From positions 1 through 47,658 of the forward strand of contig JAIKXH010000025.1 in assembly GCA_024684215.1 (NCBI GenBank): DNA of 47,658 nucleotides, read 5' to 3'. Every line of letters begins with the position of its first letter. Within the stretch, counting starts at the first letter, position 1. Source of the DNA: Lachnospiraceae bacterium (lineage in GTDB: Bacteria > Bacillota > Clostridia > Lachnospirales > Lachnospiraceae). Below are positions 24,019 through 32,650 of this stretch, piece after piece. The position numbers and the translations under genes were made by a program. The notes under the pieces are model-generated. The model saw only the letters and a program-made list of their open reading frames with translations. It did not search any database and was not told where the DNA came from.

Positions 24019-25698
24019 ATGGATATTGCGCTTATAATAATTGGATCAATTTTAATAATTCTTCTTATAAGGGGCGTTTTTCTCGAAAGAAAAAAGCGCC
24101 TTTCACTTTATGATGCCCTAAAAAATGAATTCGGAACCAAAAGAGAAAAGAAATATAAATACGGGAAAAATCATTTAGACGGTATTTTAAAAAGATACGG
24201 TAAAGGTGAGCTTATCGATGAGATTACCTGGAATGATCTTGACATGGAAACTGTCTTTGAACGTATTGATAAATGTAAGTCAGCGGTTGGCGAAGAATAT
24301 CTTTACGCCATGCTTCACACGGAACATCCTGAGGATGGCGGAAAAAAATTTGATGAACTTGTATCGAGATTGCAGGATGATCAAAAGGAACGTACCGATA
24401 TTCTGATGTCGCTCTCAAGGCTTGGTTATGTTAAGGGATTATCGCCTTTTGATTATCTTGATTATCTGACAGAAAAAAAATCCAGATTTCCCATAAAACA
24501 TATTTTAACAAATCTGCTGTATCTGCCTGCTATAGCACTTATTTTCTTTAAGCCTATTTGGGGCGGCATAGCTTTATTTTTGGTAGTCCTTTTAAATATA
24601 TTCTTGTATTTCAGATACAAAAAATCCCTTAGCGGAGTTATGGAGAGTATAGGCTTTGTCATCAGACTATCCCGGGAGGGCTTAAAGCTTATAAAAGGCA
24701 ATTCGGATTACCTGAAAGACGAGAGACAAAAGATTACAAAGGTTGAAAAACTTTTAAGATCAATTATCGGTAAAGGCGGGTATTTGGCTGTGTCCGGAAG
24801 CGGCGGCGTGTCCGCCACCGGAAACCCTTTGGAGATTTTCCTGACATACTTTAATATGATCTTTCATATCGATCTTATTCAGTTTGATTTACTGATTGGG
24901 TCTCTTGCGGGTAAGAAAAACGTACTTGAGTATCTGCTTTTGCTGTTTGGAAGACTTGATGCAGCTATAAGTGTTGCGGATTTTAGGGCTTCACTAAACG
25001 GATACTATTGTAAGCCGAGGTTCAGTTCATTTTCAGGCGATAAAAAGGATATAGGACTTACGATTGAAAACGGTTATCATCCCCTTGTTGAGAAGTTTGT
25101 AAGTAACTCAATCTCAGCAAAACGCGGAGTACTTTTAACCGGTTCCAATGCTTCCGGAAAATCTACTTTTTTGCGAATGGTTGCCGTAAATGCTATTTTG
25201 GCTCAAAGCATATATACTGTTTGTGCCAAGCTTTATGTGGCACCGGCGTATAATATATATTCTTCCATAGCTCTGAAAGACAACCTTTTGGGCAAAGAAA
25301 GCTATTTTATTGTCGAGATAAAATCGGTTAAAAGAATTCTAACGGCAGATTGCGAAAAATATCCGGTTTTGTGCTTTATTGATGAGGTACTGCGAGGGAC
25401 AAACACAGTCGAAAGGATAAGTGCATCTGAGACTATTCTTAAATATTTCAGCCAAAGACCTATTTTGTGCTTTGCGGCTACACATGATTCTCTTTTGGCC
25501 GATATTTTGGCTGAGAGTTATGATAATTATCATTTCAGCGAAAGTGTTGAAAATACGGATGTTTATTTTGACTATACTCTCAAAAAAGGCAAGGCCGTAT
25601 CGAGAAATGCCATCAACCTTCTTAAATCTTACGGTTATCCGGAAGAGATTACGGATGAAGCTGAAATCATGGCTCATAAACTTGACTCAAATACCTAA
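24019..25698 (+). CDS. Membrane-anchored MutS-like ATPase
   Basis: This 559-residue protein joins membrane segments to a MutS-type ATPase. A hydrophobic helix covers residues 4-21, and a second hydrophobic region at about 161-198 could cross the membrane twice. The C-terminal ~200 residues hold Walker A GSNASGKST (from Gly375), Walker B CFIDEVLRGTNT with Asp455-Glu456, and the His switch in AATHDSLLADIL, as in MutS and MutS2. The mismatch-recognition domain (F-x-E) and a Smr domain are both missing. It is therefore not a canonical repair MutS. Function unknown. It starts seven bases after cdd. Confidence 0.88.
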   Translation: MDIALIIIGSILIILLIRGVFLERKKRLSLYDALKNEFGTKREKKYKYGKNHLDGILKRYGKGELIDEITWNDLDMETVFERIDKCKSAVGEEYLYAMLHTEHPEDGGKKFDELVSRLQDDQKERTDILMSLSRLGYVKGLSPFDYLDYLTEKKSRFPIKHILTNLLYLPAIALIFFKPIWGGIALFLVVLLNIFLYFRYKKSLSGVMESIGFVIRLSREGLKLIKGNSDYLKDERQKITKVEKLLRSIIGKGGYLAVSGSGGVSATGNPLEIFLTYFNMIFHIDLIQFDLLIGSLAGKKNVLEYLLLLFGRLDAAISVADFRASLNGYYCKPRFSSFSGDKKDIGLTIENGYHPLVEKFVSNSISAKRGVLLTGSNASGKSTFLRMVAVNAILAQSIYTVCAKLYVAPAYNIYSSIALKDNLLGKESYFIVEIKSVKRILTADCEKYPVLCFIDEVLRGTNTVERISASETILKYFSQRPILCFAATHDSLLADILAESYDNYHFSESVENTDVYFDYTLKKGKAVSRNAINLLKSYGYPEEITDEAEIMAHKLDSNT

Positions 25699-25710
25699 AA
25701 AAACTATAAT
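25682..25710 (+). promoter_or_regulatory. Promoter for the small membrane protein gene
   Basis: A -35 TTGACT (25682-25687) and a perfect -10 TATAAT (25705-25710) are 17 bases apart. The -35 box lies inside the last codons of the MutS-like gene. Transcription would start near 25717, about 40 bases before the small gene. Confidence 0.75.
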
Positions 25711-25755
25711 TAACTATATTTAAGTACAATAATTTCCCACAAGGAGGGTAATAAA

Positions 25756-25932
25756 TTGGTAAATGCAGGTTTGTTTTTCGGAAGCTTTTTAGGATATGTA
25801 ATATCTTTACTTATAATTGTCTGTGTTGCTGCTATCGGATTTGTTATCGGCTATAATGTGAGAAAGGCTGTAGATAAAAAGAAAGCAGCCGGTTCTGAGA
25901 CGGTTACGGATACTGAAAAAGGCAGAGGTTAA
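25756..25932 (+). CDS. 58-residue single-pass membrane protein
   Basis: A TTG start at 25756 sits seven bases after a near-perfect Shine-Dalgarno, AAGGAGGG, and opens a 58-codon frame ending in TAA at 25930-25932. The protein has a hydrophobic segment at about residues 7-33 (VISLLIIVCVAAIGFVIG) followed by a basic then acidic cytoplasmic-type tail (YNVRKAVDKKKAAG). No family is recognised. A promoter, strong ribosome site and terminator make this a complete single-gene transcript even though it is short and lacks an ATG. Confidence 0.8.
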   Translation: MVNAGLFFGSFLGYVISLLIIVCVAAIGFVIGYNVRKAVDKKKAAGSETVTDTEKGRG

Positions 25933-25939
25933 TATAAAC

Positions 25940-25989
25940 ACTTCCGGGTCATCTAACGCTTATGCCTTAGATGAGTCGGGAGTTTTTTT
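25940..25989 (+). terminator. Rho-independent terminator after the small membrane gene
   Basis: Stem ACTTCCG with CGGGAGT and stem TCATCTAA with TTAGATGA enclose a nine-base loop, with a two-base internal mismatch, and are followed by seven T residues at 25983-25989. The next gene starts 15 bases later. Confidence 0.85.
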
Positions 25990-26003
25990 AATGAGGGAAA
26001 TCT

Positions 26004-26993
26004 ATGGCAAAAACATCAGGTCAGAAAACCAAGATAATTCATATTTTAAATTTTCTTGAGAAATATATGGATGAAAATCACTCAATAACAACATCTTTTC
26101 TTCAGGAAAAATTAGCTGAACTCGGTATAACGGCTGATCGTAAAACCATGTATTCGGATATAGCGTGTCTGATCGATCTTGGATATGATATTGAGCAGGA
26201 ACCTTCGAGAAACGGCGGCGGGTGGAAGCTTTTATCAAGACGGTTTGAACTTGCGGAGTTAAAGCTTCTGGTAGATGCGGTTTCTTCTTCAAAATTCATC
26301 ACTACTAAAAAGTCCAGAGAGCTTATAAAAAAACTCGGAAGCCTCGTCAGTGACTATGATGCTACGAAGCTTAACCGTCAGGTGTACGTTGCAAGCCGCA
26401 TTAAATCAGAAAACGAATCTATTTTTTATATTATAGATTCAATCCACAGGGCCATTCAGGAAAATCTGCAAATATCGTTTACTTATCTTAGCTGGAATAT
26501 AAGTAAAGAACTTGTTCCAAAAGGAAAGGTTAAGCGTGTAGTCAGCCCATGGGCGCTTATATGGAATGACGAAAACTACTATCTGGTTGCATATGACACT
26601 GAAACCGAAGGATTTAAGCATTTTAGAGTTGATAAAATGTCTAAAGTTACCGTTACCGGCGAAAAAAGGCTTGGCTCCAAAGAGTTTTCAAAGATAGATT
26701 TAGGTACGTACGCAGATTCTACCTTTGGAATGATGGGTGGAAAACAGGAGAGTATTACATTAGAGTTTCCTGAAGACCTTGTAGGTGTTGTTATTGACAG
26801 ATTCGGTAAAGACATTACTTTATCGAGAACCGAGGACGGAAGACTAAAACTTCGTACGAAGGTCGTAGTAAGCGGGCAGTTTTTCGGCTGGCTTTCCGGT
26901 CTTGGAACCAATTGTGTTATCGTATCGCCCGAAAGCGTAAGAAACAATTATATAAAGTATTTAAAGAATATTATCAGAATCAATTCAAAATAA
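26004..26993 (+). CDS. WYL-domain transcriptional regulator
   Basis: This 329-residue regulator has an N-terminal HTH of the HTH_11/DeoR-like type (about 10-75; ITADRKTMYSDIACLIDLGY) and a WYL sensor domain at about 145-225 (VSPWALIWNDENYYLVAYD). A C-terminal WCX-like extension ends the protein. WYL proteins bind nucleotides, nucleic acid ends or other ligands and control varied genes, including stress and defence loci. The gene starts 15 bases after a terminator, with GAGGGAAA upstream, and is separated by about 120 bases from the next gene. The target is unknown. Confidence 0.92.
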   Translation: MAKTSGQKTKIIHILNFLEKYMDENHSITTSFLQEKLAELGITADRKTMYSDIACLIDLGYDIEQEPSRNGGGWKLLSRRFELAELKLLVDAVSSSKFITTKKSRELIKKLGSLVSDYDATKLNRQVYVASRIKSENESIFYIIDSIHRAIQENLQISFTYLSWNISKELVPKGKVKRVVSPWALIWNDENYYLVAYDTETEGFKHFRVDKMSKVTVTGEKRLGSKEFSKIDLGTYADSTFGMMGGKQESITLEFPEDLVGVVIDRFGKDITLSRTEDGRLKLRTKVVVSGQFFGWLSGLGTNCVIVSPESVRNNYIKYLKNIIRINSK

Positions 26994-27114
26994 ATAATTT
27001 AAATATATATTTGGGTTAACACAAAATTATTTAAGGTAATTTATGAATTAATACGAAGTATTTTAGGATGTTTTGGAATACCACAATATAAAGCTTTGAA
27101 AGGATTATGAAAAA

Positions 27115-28299
27115 ATGAAGATCGAATTTGCCGAGAGAATGAAAGACTACGAGGAGGGTATCTTTCAGCTCTTAAATGAAAAGAAACTTGCCAGGGAAGC
27201 GAAGGGAGGAAAGGTATACAATTTTTCAGTTGGGACTCCCGATTTTGAGCCGCCTAAGCATATTGTAGATGCTCTTGTTGAGGCTGCAAAAAAACCTGCA
27301 AATTTCAAGTATTCTCTGAGAGATATTCCTGAGCTTTCTGAGGCTGTAATAAGCAGATATGAAAAAAGATACGGTGTAAAACTTACAGCCGACGAAATCA
27401 TGAGCGTATATGGTTCACAGGAGGGTATTTCCCATATAGCCTTTACGATTGTTAACCCCGGAGATATTGTACTTGTGCCAGATCCCGGATACCCTGTTTT
27501 CTCCATTGGTCCTTCACTTGCAGGTGCAAATATCACTCCTTATAAACTTTATAAAGAAAAAGGATATTTGCCCGATTTAAATGAAATAGAAAGGCTTTAC
27601 GGAAAAACTTCCGGAAATAAGGCCAAGGCTATTATGGTTTCATATCCTTTAAATCCTGTTTGCAAATGTGCCCCCGATTCCTTCTACGAAGAACTTATTG
27701 CATTTGCAAAAAAGAATGATATTTTTATTATTCATGACAATGCTTATTCGGATATTGTTTATGATGGCAAGACCGGTAAATCAATACTTTCTTTTGAGGG
27801 TGCAAAAGATGTTTGCGTAGAATTCTATTCACTGTCGAAATCCTTTAACTATACCGGCGCGAGAATGAGCTTTGTTGTAGGTAATAAGGACTTTATAGCC
27901 GGATTTAAGAGATTCAGATCTCAGATTGACTACGGAATATTCCTCCCTGTTCAGTATGGTGCTATTGCAGCCCTTACAGGCCCTGATGAATGTGTAAAAG
28001 AGCAGTGCATGGAATACGAAAAAAGAAGGAATGCTCTTTGCGACGGACTCACCGGTATCGGTTGGAAATTTGAACGCAGCCAGGGAACTATGTTTGCATG
28101 GACTGCAATCCCTGATAAATACGGTAACGATGATGTTGCTTTTGTAATGGATTTATTTGAAAAAACAGGAGTTCTGTGCACACCCGGAAGCAGTTTTGGC
28201 GAACTCGGAAAAGGACATGTAAGATTCGCCCTTGTTCTTCCTGTCTCTGTTATTGAAGAGGCTGTTGGAGTAATTAAAGAAAGCGGTATTTTAAACTGA
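27115..28299 (+). CDS. Pyridoxal-phosphate aminotransferase, class I/II
   Basis: This 394-residue fold-type I aminotransferase has the PLP Lys242 in YSLSKSFNYTGARM, a cofactor Asp/Tyr in HDNAYSDIVYDG, and the substrate-binding Arg near the C-terminus in GHVRFALVLP. It resembles the LL-diaminopimelate / aspartate aminotransferase group that Clostridia carry in several copies. The exact amino acid substrate cannot be decided from the sequence. A GAAAGGA lies upstream of the ATG. A 120-base AT-rich gap precedes it with no clear promoter. Confidence 0.88.
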   Translation: MKIEFAERMKDYEEGIFQLLNEKKLAREAKGGKVYNFSVGTPDFEPPKHIVDALVEAAKKPANFKYSLRDIPELSEAVISRYEKRYGVKLTADEIMSVYGSQEGISHIAFTIVNPGDIVLVPDPGYPVFSIGPSLAGANITPYKLYKEKGYLPDLNEIERLYGKTSGNKAKAIMVSYPLNPVCKCAPDSFYEELIAFAKKNDIFIIHDNAYSDIVYDGKTGKSILSFEGAKDVCVEFYSLSKSFNYTGARMSFVVGNKDFIAGFKRFRSQIDYGIFLPVQYGAIAALTGPDECVKEQCMEYEKRRNALCDGLTGIGWKFERSQGTMFAWTAIPDKYGNDDVAFVMDLFEKTGVLCTPGSSFGELGKGHVRFALVLPVSVIEEAVGVIKESGILN

Positions 28300-28344
28300 T
28301 TGTATATTTGAAAGATTATATCTTTTGAAAGTGTCGGTGAATTT

Positions 28345-30498
28345 ATGGAATATAATGAAATCTACAAACCCGCAAAAGAGGTTTATATAATTAAAAAAGA
28401 CGGTACCAGGGTGGGCTTTGATGTACAGAAGGTTATAAATGCCGTACAAAAAAGCGCATACAGAGCTATGGTCACTTTTACCGAAGAGGATAAAGAGAAC
28501 ATATGCAAATATGTAATTGGCAGAGTCGATGAAAGCGGATATGATGCGATAAATATTCCTCTTATGCACAATATTGTCGAAGGGGCTCTGGAATCTGTTA
28601 ACCCGTCCGTAGCCAAAAGCTATAGAGATTATCGCAATTATAAACAGGATTTCATACATATGCTGGATGATGTTTATCGCAAGAGCCAGTCAATTATGTA
28701 TATCGGTGACAAGGAAAATTCCAATACCGACTCCGCGCTGGTTTCAACAAGAAGAAGCCTTATTTTTAATGAACTTAACCGTCAGTTATATCAAAAGTTC
28801 TTTATGACTCAGGATGAGATTTCAGCCAATAATGACGGCTATATCTATATTCATGATATGTCGGCGAGAAGAGATACCATGAACTGCTGCTTATTTGATA
28901 TAGAAAATGTATTAAAAGGCGGCTTTGAGATGGGAAATGTCTGGTATAACGAGCCAAAGACACTTGATGTTGCGTTCGATGTAATGGGAGATATCATTCT
29001 TTCCGCGGCAAGCCAGCAGTATGGCGGTTTTACCATTAGCTGCGTTGATAAAATTCTTGAGCCTTATGCCGAAAAATCGTTCAATAAATATTTAGCCAAA
29101 TATCAAAGACTCGGAGTGCCTGAGGATTTGGCGGACAAAACAGCTTTTGAAGATATTTCAAAAGAGTTTGAACAGGGTTTCCAGGGCTGGGAATATAAAT
29201 TCAATACCGTTGCTTCAAGCAGAGGCGATTATCCTTTTATCACCATGACAATAGGCCTCGGTACTAGCAGATTTGAAAAGCTTGCGGCAATTACCATGCT
29301 TAACGTCCGCAAAAACGGACAGGGCAAGAAGGGTCATAAAAAGCCTGTCCTTTTTCCTAAGATAGTATTTTTATATGACGAAAAGCTGCACGGCAAAGGA
29401 GCACCCTTGGAGGATGTCTTTGAGGCCGGCGTAGAGTGCTCGTCACATTCGATGTATCCTGACTGGCTTTCGCTTTCAGGTGAAGGGTATGTCCCTTCAA
29501 TTTATCAAAAATATGGCCAAGTAATATCACCAATGGGTTGCAGAGCATTTTTGTCGCCCTATTTTGAAAGAGGCGGAATTCATCCTGCCGACGATGATGA
29601 CAAGCCCGTGTTTATAGGCAGATTTAATATAGGTGTTGTATCTTTGCATTTACCCATGATCCTTGCAAAGGCAAGACGCGAGAGCAAGGATTTTTATCAG
29701 GTACTTGATTATTATCTTGAGATGATACGTCAGATCCATGTCAGGACATACGCTTATCTTGGAGAGATGACGGCTTCCACAAATCCTTTGGCATATTGTG
29801 AAGGCGGATTTTACGGCGGTCATTTGGGGCTTCATGATAAGATAAAGCCCATACTGAAGGTTGCCACAGCATCCTTTGGAATAACTGCCTTAAATGAGCT
29901 GCAGGAGCTTTATAACGGCAAATCTATCGTAGAGGACGGACAGTTTGCTTTAGAAGTAATGGAGCATATAAACAGGCGTGTAAACGAGTTTAAAGAGGCG
30001 GACGGAAATCTTTATGCTATATATGGAACACCTGCAGAAAACCTTTGCGGATTGCAGGTTACGCAGTTTAGAAATCTTTACGGTATTGTAGAAGGGGTTT
30101 CCGACAGACCCTATGTCTCCAACAGCTTCCATTGCCATGTTTCGGAGGATATTACGCCCATAGAGAAGCAGGATTATGAGAAACGGTTCTGGGACTATTT
30201 TAACGGCGGTAAAATTCAGTATGTAAAATATCCTATAAGCTATAATATCGAGGCCATCAGGACTCTTATCAGAAGAGCTATGAAGATGGGCTTTTATGAA
30301 GGCGTAAACATGTCCCTTGCTTATTGCGACGATTGCGGACATGAAGAGCTTGAGATGGATGTGTGTCCTAAATGCGGTAGCAGAAATCTTACCAAAATAG
30401 AGCGTATGAACGGTTATCTGTCTTATTCGAGAGTCCATGGTGACACACGCCTTAACAGTGCTAAAATGGCTGAGATAGCGGACAGGAAATCTATGTGA
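28345..30498 (+). CDS. nrdD: Anaerobic ribonucleoside-triphosphate reductase (class III)
   Basis: NrdD reduces ribonucleotides to deoxyribonucleotides with a glycyl radical, under strict anaerobiosis. The 717-residue protein has an N-terminal ATP-cone (VIKKDGTRVGFDVQKVINAV), the catalytic barrel (HIHDMSARRDTMNC-type segment and NSFHCHVSED), a zinc ribbon (CDDCGHEELEMDVCPKCGS) and the radical loop RMNGYLSYSR with Gly690. All required parts are present. nrdG, its activase, follows after 90 bases. No NrdR box is visible just upstream. Confidence 0.96.
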   Translation: MEYNEIYKPAKEVYIIKKDGTRVGFDVQKVINAVQKSAYRAMVTFTEEDKENICKYVIGRVDESGYDAINIPLMHNIVEGALESVNPSVAKSYRDYRNYKQDFIHMLDDVYRKSQSIMYIGDKENSNTDSALVSTRRSLIFNELNRQLYQKFFMTQDEISANNDGYIYIHDMSARRDTMNCCLFDIENVLKGGFEMGNVWYNEPKTLDVAFDVMGDIILSAASQQYGGFTISCVDKILEPYAEKSFNKYLAKYQRLGVPEDLADKTAFEDISKEFEQGFQGWEYKFNTVASSRGDYPFITMTIGLGTSRFEKLAAITMLNVRKNGQGKKGHKKPVLFPKIVFLYDEKLHGKGAPLEDVFEAGVECSSHSMYPDWLSLSGEGYVPSIYQKYGQVISPMGCRAFLSPYFERGGIHPADDDDKPVFIGRFNIGVVSLHLPMILAKARRESKDFYQVLDYYLEMIRQIHVRTYAYLGEMTASTNPLAYCEGGFYGGHLGLHDKIKPILKVATASFGITALNELQELYNGKSIVEDGQFALEVMEHINRRVNEFKEADGNLYAIYGTPAENLCGLQVTQFRNLYGIVEGVSDRPYVSNSFHCHVSEDITPIEKQDYEKRFWDYFNGGKIQYVKYPISYNIEAIRTLIRRAMKMGFYEGVNMSLAYCDDCGHEELEMDVCPKCGSRNLTKIERMNGYLSYSRVHGDTRLNSAKMAEIADRKSM

Positions 30499-30533
30499 TT
30501 TGGGCTTAAATGACTTAGGAAATTTTTTAAAGC

Positions 30534-30561
30534 AAGCTATAACCGATAGTTATAAAAGCTT
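30534..30561 (+). other. Hairpin in the nrdD-nrdG gap
   Basis: TATAAC at 30538-30543 pairs with GTTATA at 30549-30554, and AAGC (30534-30537) can pair with GCTT (30558-30561) across a three-base bulge. There is no strong T-run, so it may be an mRNA processing or stability element and not a terminator. Confidence 0.35.
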
Positions 30562-30588
30562 TATTATGTTAGTTTGGAAGTATAGATA

Positions 30589-31041
30589 ATGAGATATCAT
30601 GATATAACAAAAGATGATATGAAAAACGGGGACGGACTCAGGGTAGTATTGTGGCTTTCAGGATGCGAACATGCCTGCCCGGGATGTCAAAATCCCGTGA
30701 CATGGGATCCTAATGACGGTCTTATATTTGATGACAAAGCAAGAGAAGAAGTATACGAAATTCTTGGCAGAGATTATATAAGCGGAATCACATTAAGCGG
30801 AGGAGATCCTTTATTTCCGGGAAACAGAGCTGAAGTGCTTTCGCTGTTAAAAGATATTAAAGCTAAGTTCCCTGAAAAAAATGTTTGGTGCTATACGGGA
30901 TATACATACGAAGATATAGCTGATCTTGAGCACATGAAATATATTGATGTATTGGTTGACGGGCGATTTATAGAAAGCCTTAAAGACAATAAATATGAGT
31001 GGGCCGGATCTACTAACCAAAGGATAATTCGTCTTAGATAA
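30589..31041 (+). CDS. nrdG: Anaerobic ribonucleotide reductase activating protein
   Basis: NrdG is the radical-SAM enzyme that makes the glycyl radical on NrdD. The 150-residue protein has the cluster motif Cys26-x3-Cys30-x2-Cys33 (CEHACPGC), GITLSGGDPLFPGN for SAM binding, and VDGRFIESLKD near the C-terminus. The length is normal. It follows nrdD on the same strand; the 90-base gap has a hairpin but no clear terminator, so the two are probably co-transcribed. Confidence 0.96.
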   Translation: MRYHDITKDDMKNGDGLRVVLWLSGCEHACPGCQNPVTWDPNDGLIFDDKAREEVYEILGRDYISGITLSGGDPLFPGNRAEVLSLLKDIKAKFPEKNVWCYTGYTYEDIADLEHMKYIDVLVDGRFIESLKDNKYEWAGSTNQRIIRLR

Positions 31042-31117
31042 GTATTTATAGAACAGAATAATGAGCAGTATTATATTGATATTGCTTGTAAACTAAATTT
31101 CCCAAAAGGAGTTAATC

Positions 31118-31624
31118 ATGAAAGCAGTAGCTAAATTTGAGAAAGTATCATTTGAACAGTTTAAGAAAGATTTTGCAGATTTTAATATGTCTGATGAGGA
31201 TATCTGTAAGATCTATGAGAATATAAAGCTCCCTCACAGAGCTACGGTATATTCTGCCGGATATGATATTTATTCAACGCTTAATTTTACTTTAAAACCC
31301 GGCGAAACCATAAAGATTCCTACCGGAATAAGATGCAGAATTAATGAGGATTACGCACTATTTATTTTTCCGAGAAGCGGGCTCGGATTTAAGTACAGAC
31401 TTCAGCTTAACAATACTGTAGGTGTTGTGGACAGTGATTATTACGGTGCCGACAATGAAGGACATATATTTGTAAAAATAACAAATGACTCAAACGAAAA
31501 TAAAACCGTTGATATCAAAGAGGGCGACGCTTTCTCACAGGGTATTTTCCTTCAATACGGTGTAACGGAAGATGATGATGCATCGGGCATAAGAAGCGGA
31601 GGACTCGGAAGTACGTCTAAGTAG
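31118..31624 (+). CDS. dut: dUTP diphosphatase
   Basis: Dut hydrolyses dUTP to dUMP, keeping uracil out of DNA and supplying thymidylate synthesis. The 168-residue trimeric-type enzyme shows all five motifs: AGYDIYS, PRSGLGFKY, NNTVGVVDSDYYG, SQGIFLQY and the C-terminal RSGGLGSTSK. It has about 40 extra N-terminal residues compared with the minimal form. The start follows AAAAGGAG. It sits beside nrdD/nrdG, so dNTP supply genes cluster here. Confidence 0.94.
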   Translation: MKAVAKFEKVSFEQFKKDFADFNMSDEDICKIYENIKLPHRATVYSAGYDIYSTLNFTLKPGETIKIPTGIRCRINEDYALFIFPRSGLGFKYRLQLNNTVGVVDSDYYGADNEGHIFVKITNDSNENKTVDIKEGDAFSQGIFLQYGVTEDDDASGIRSGGLGSTSK

Positions 31625-31670
31625 GGCTTATATATTTTTTTTATAAGAATATTCAGGATAATTACGCACA

Positions 31671-31699
31671 TTGTTTTTTTTATGTGTTTATGATATATT
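31671..31699 (+). promoter_or_regulatory. Candidate promoter for the DegV gene
   Basis: A -35 TTGTTT (31671-31676) and a -10 TATATT (31694-31699) are 17 bases apart, with TG at 31691-31692 giving an extended -10. Transcription would start near 31706, just before an inverted repeat. Confidence 0.5.
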
Positions 31700-31713
31700 T
31701 ACACAGATTTATG

Positions 31714-31753
31714 TTTGTGATGATTTGCTTGACATCACAAAGACAGTTTTTTT
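31714..31753 (+). promoter_or_regulatory. Leader hairpin with T-run before the DegV gene: operator or attenuator
   Basis: A perfect 9-bp inverted repeat, TTTGTGATG (31714-31722) and CATCACAAA (31733-31741), is followed five bases later by seven T residues. It lies between a candidate promoter and the DegV start. It could be an operator just downstream of the transcription start, a leader attenuator, or the terminator of dut. Confidence 0.5.
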
Positions 31754-31780
31754 GCGGCGAAAGCCAAAAGGAGAGTTATT

Positions 31781-32650
31781 ATGTGGAAATTATTAACTGA
31801 CAGTTCTGCTGATATGCCAAAAAGTTTTTACGAGGAAAATGATATTGGTGTGATTAATCTTTCCTGTCTTATTGACGGAGAGGTAATATGGGGAAAAGAT
31901 AAGGATTTACCCGCTTCCGAATTCTATGCAATGATGAGAAACGGCGCAAAACCCACTACTTCTCAGGTTAATCCCGAGGAGGCTAAGGCTTTTTTTGAAA
32001 GCTACATTGATGAATATAAAGAGATTTTATATATCGGTTTTACTTCAGGACTATCAGGTACGGTTAACAGCGGAAGAATAGCTGCGGAAGAAGTTATGGA
32101 TGAGCATCCTGATGTGAAGATTGTAGTAGTGGATACTCTCTGTGCTGCTATGGGGCAGGGTTTATTGCTTTATTATTGCAACAGGATGTGGAAAGAAGGC
32201 AAGTCTATGAGAGAAGTTGCTGACTTTGCCGAGTCAAATAAAATGAACGTTGTTCATCTTTTTACTGTTGATAATCTGTTCGACCTTTGGAGAGGCGGCA
32301 GAGTAAGCAAAACCAGCGCATTTATTGGTACATTGGCTGCTATTAAACCGCTTTTACATGTTAATTATGAAGGCAAACTTGTATCTGTCGATAAAGTCAG
32401 AGGCAGAAAAAAAGCTCTATCCGGACTTTGCGATATGATGGAAGAAAAAATGGGCAGCAAAAAGGACATGAACAAGGAAATGATCATGATCAATCACGGT
32501 GATTGTATTGAAGATGCTCAACTTCTTGCCGATATGATAAAAGAGCGTTTTGGATTTGAGAATTTTATGATCAATAATCTCAGTCCTGTAATCGGTTCTC
32601 ATACCGGACCCAGCCTTATTGCTTTATTCTTTATGGGAGATATTAGATAA
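31781..32650 (+). CDS. DegV family fatty-acid-binding protein
   Basis: DegV proteins bind a fatty acid in a two-domain fold; some (FakB) present it to the kinase FakA for phosphorylation. The 289-residue protein has the family signature DSSADMP at the N-terminus, TSQVNPEEAKAFF, GFTSGLSGTVNSGR, and SHTGPSLIALFFMG near the end. No fakA-like gene is present in the window, so a FakB role is only a possibility. A strong AAAGGAGAG precedes the ATG, and its stop directly abuts miaB. Confidence 0.93.
   Translation: MWKLLTDSSADMPKSFYEENDIGVINLSCLIDGEVIWGKDKDLPASEFYAMMRNGAKPTTSQVNPEEAKAFFESYIDEYKEILYIGFTSGLSGTVNSGRIAAEEVMDEHPDVKIVVVDTLCAAMGQGLLLYYCNRMWKEGKSMREVADFAESNKMNVVHLFTVDNLFDLWRGGRVSKTSAFIGTLAAIKPLLHVNYEGKLVSVDKVRGRKKALSGLCDMMEEKMGSKKDMNKEMIMINHGDCIEDAQLLADMIKERFGFENFMINNLSPVIGSHTGPSLIALFFMGDIR

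Noticed and set aside
28300-28344. NrdR operator boxes before nrdD.
   Set aside because: No pair of ACA-x-TATAT-x-TGT-like boxes is visible in the short gap.
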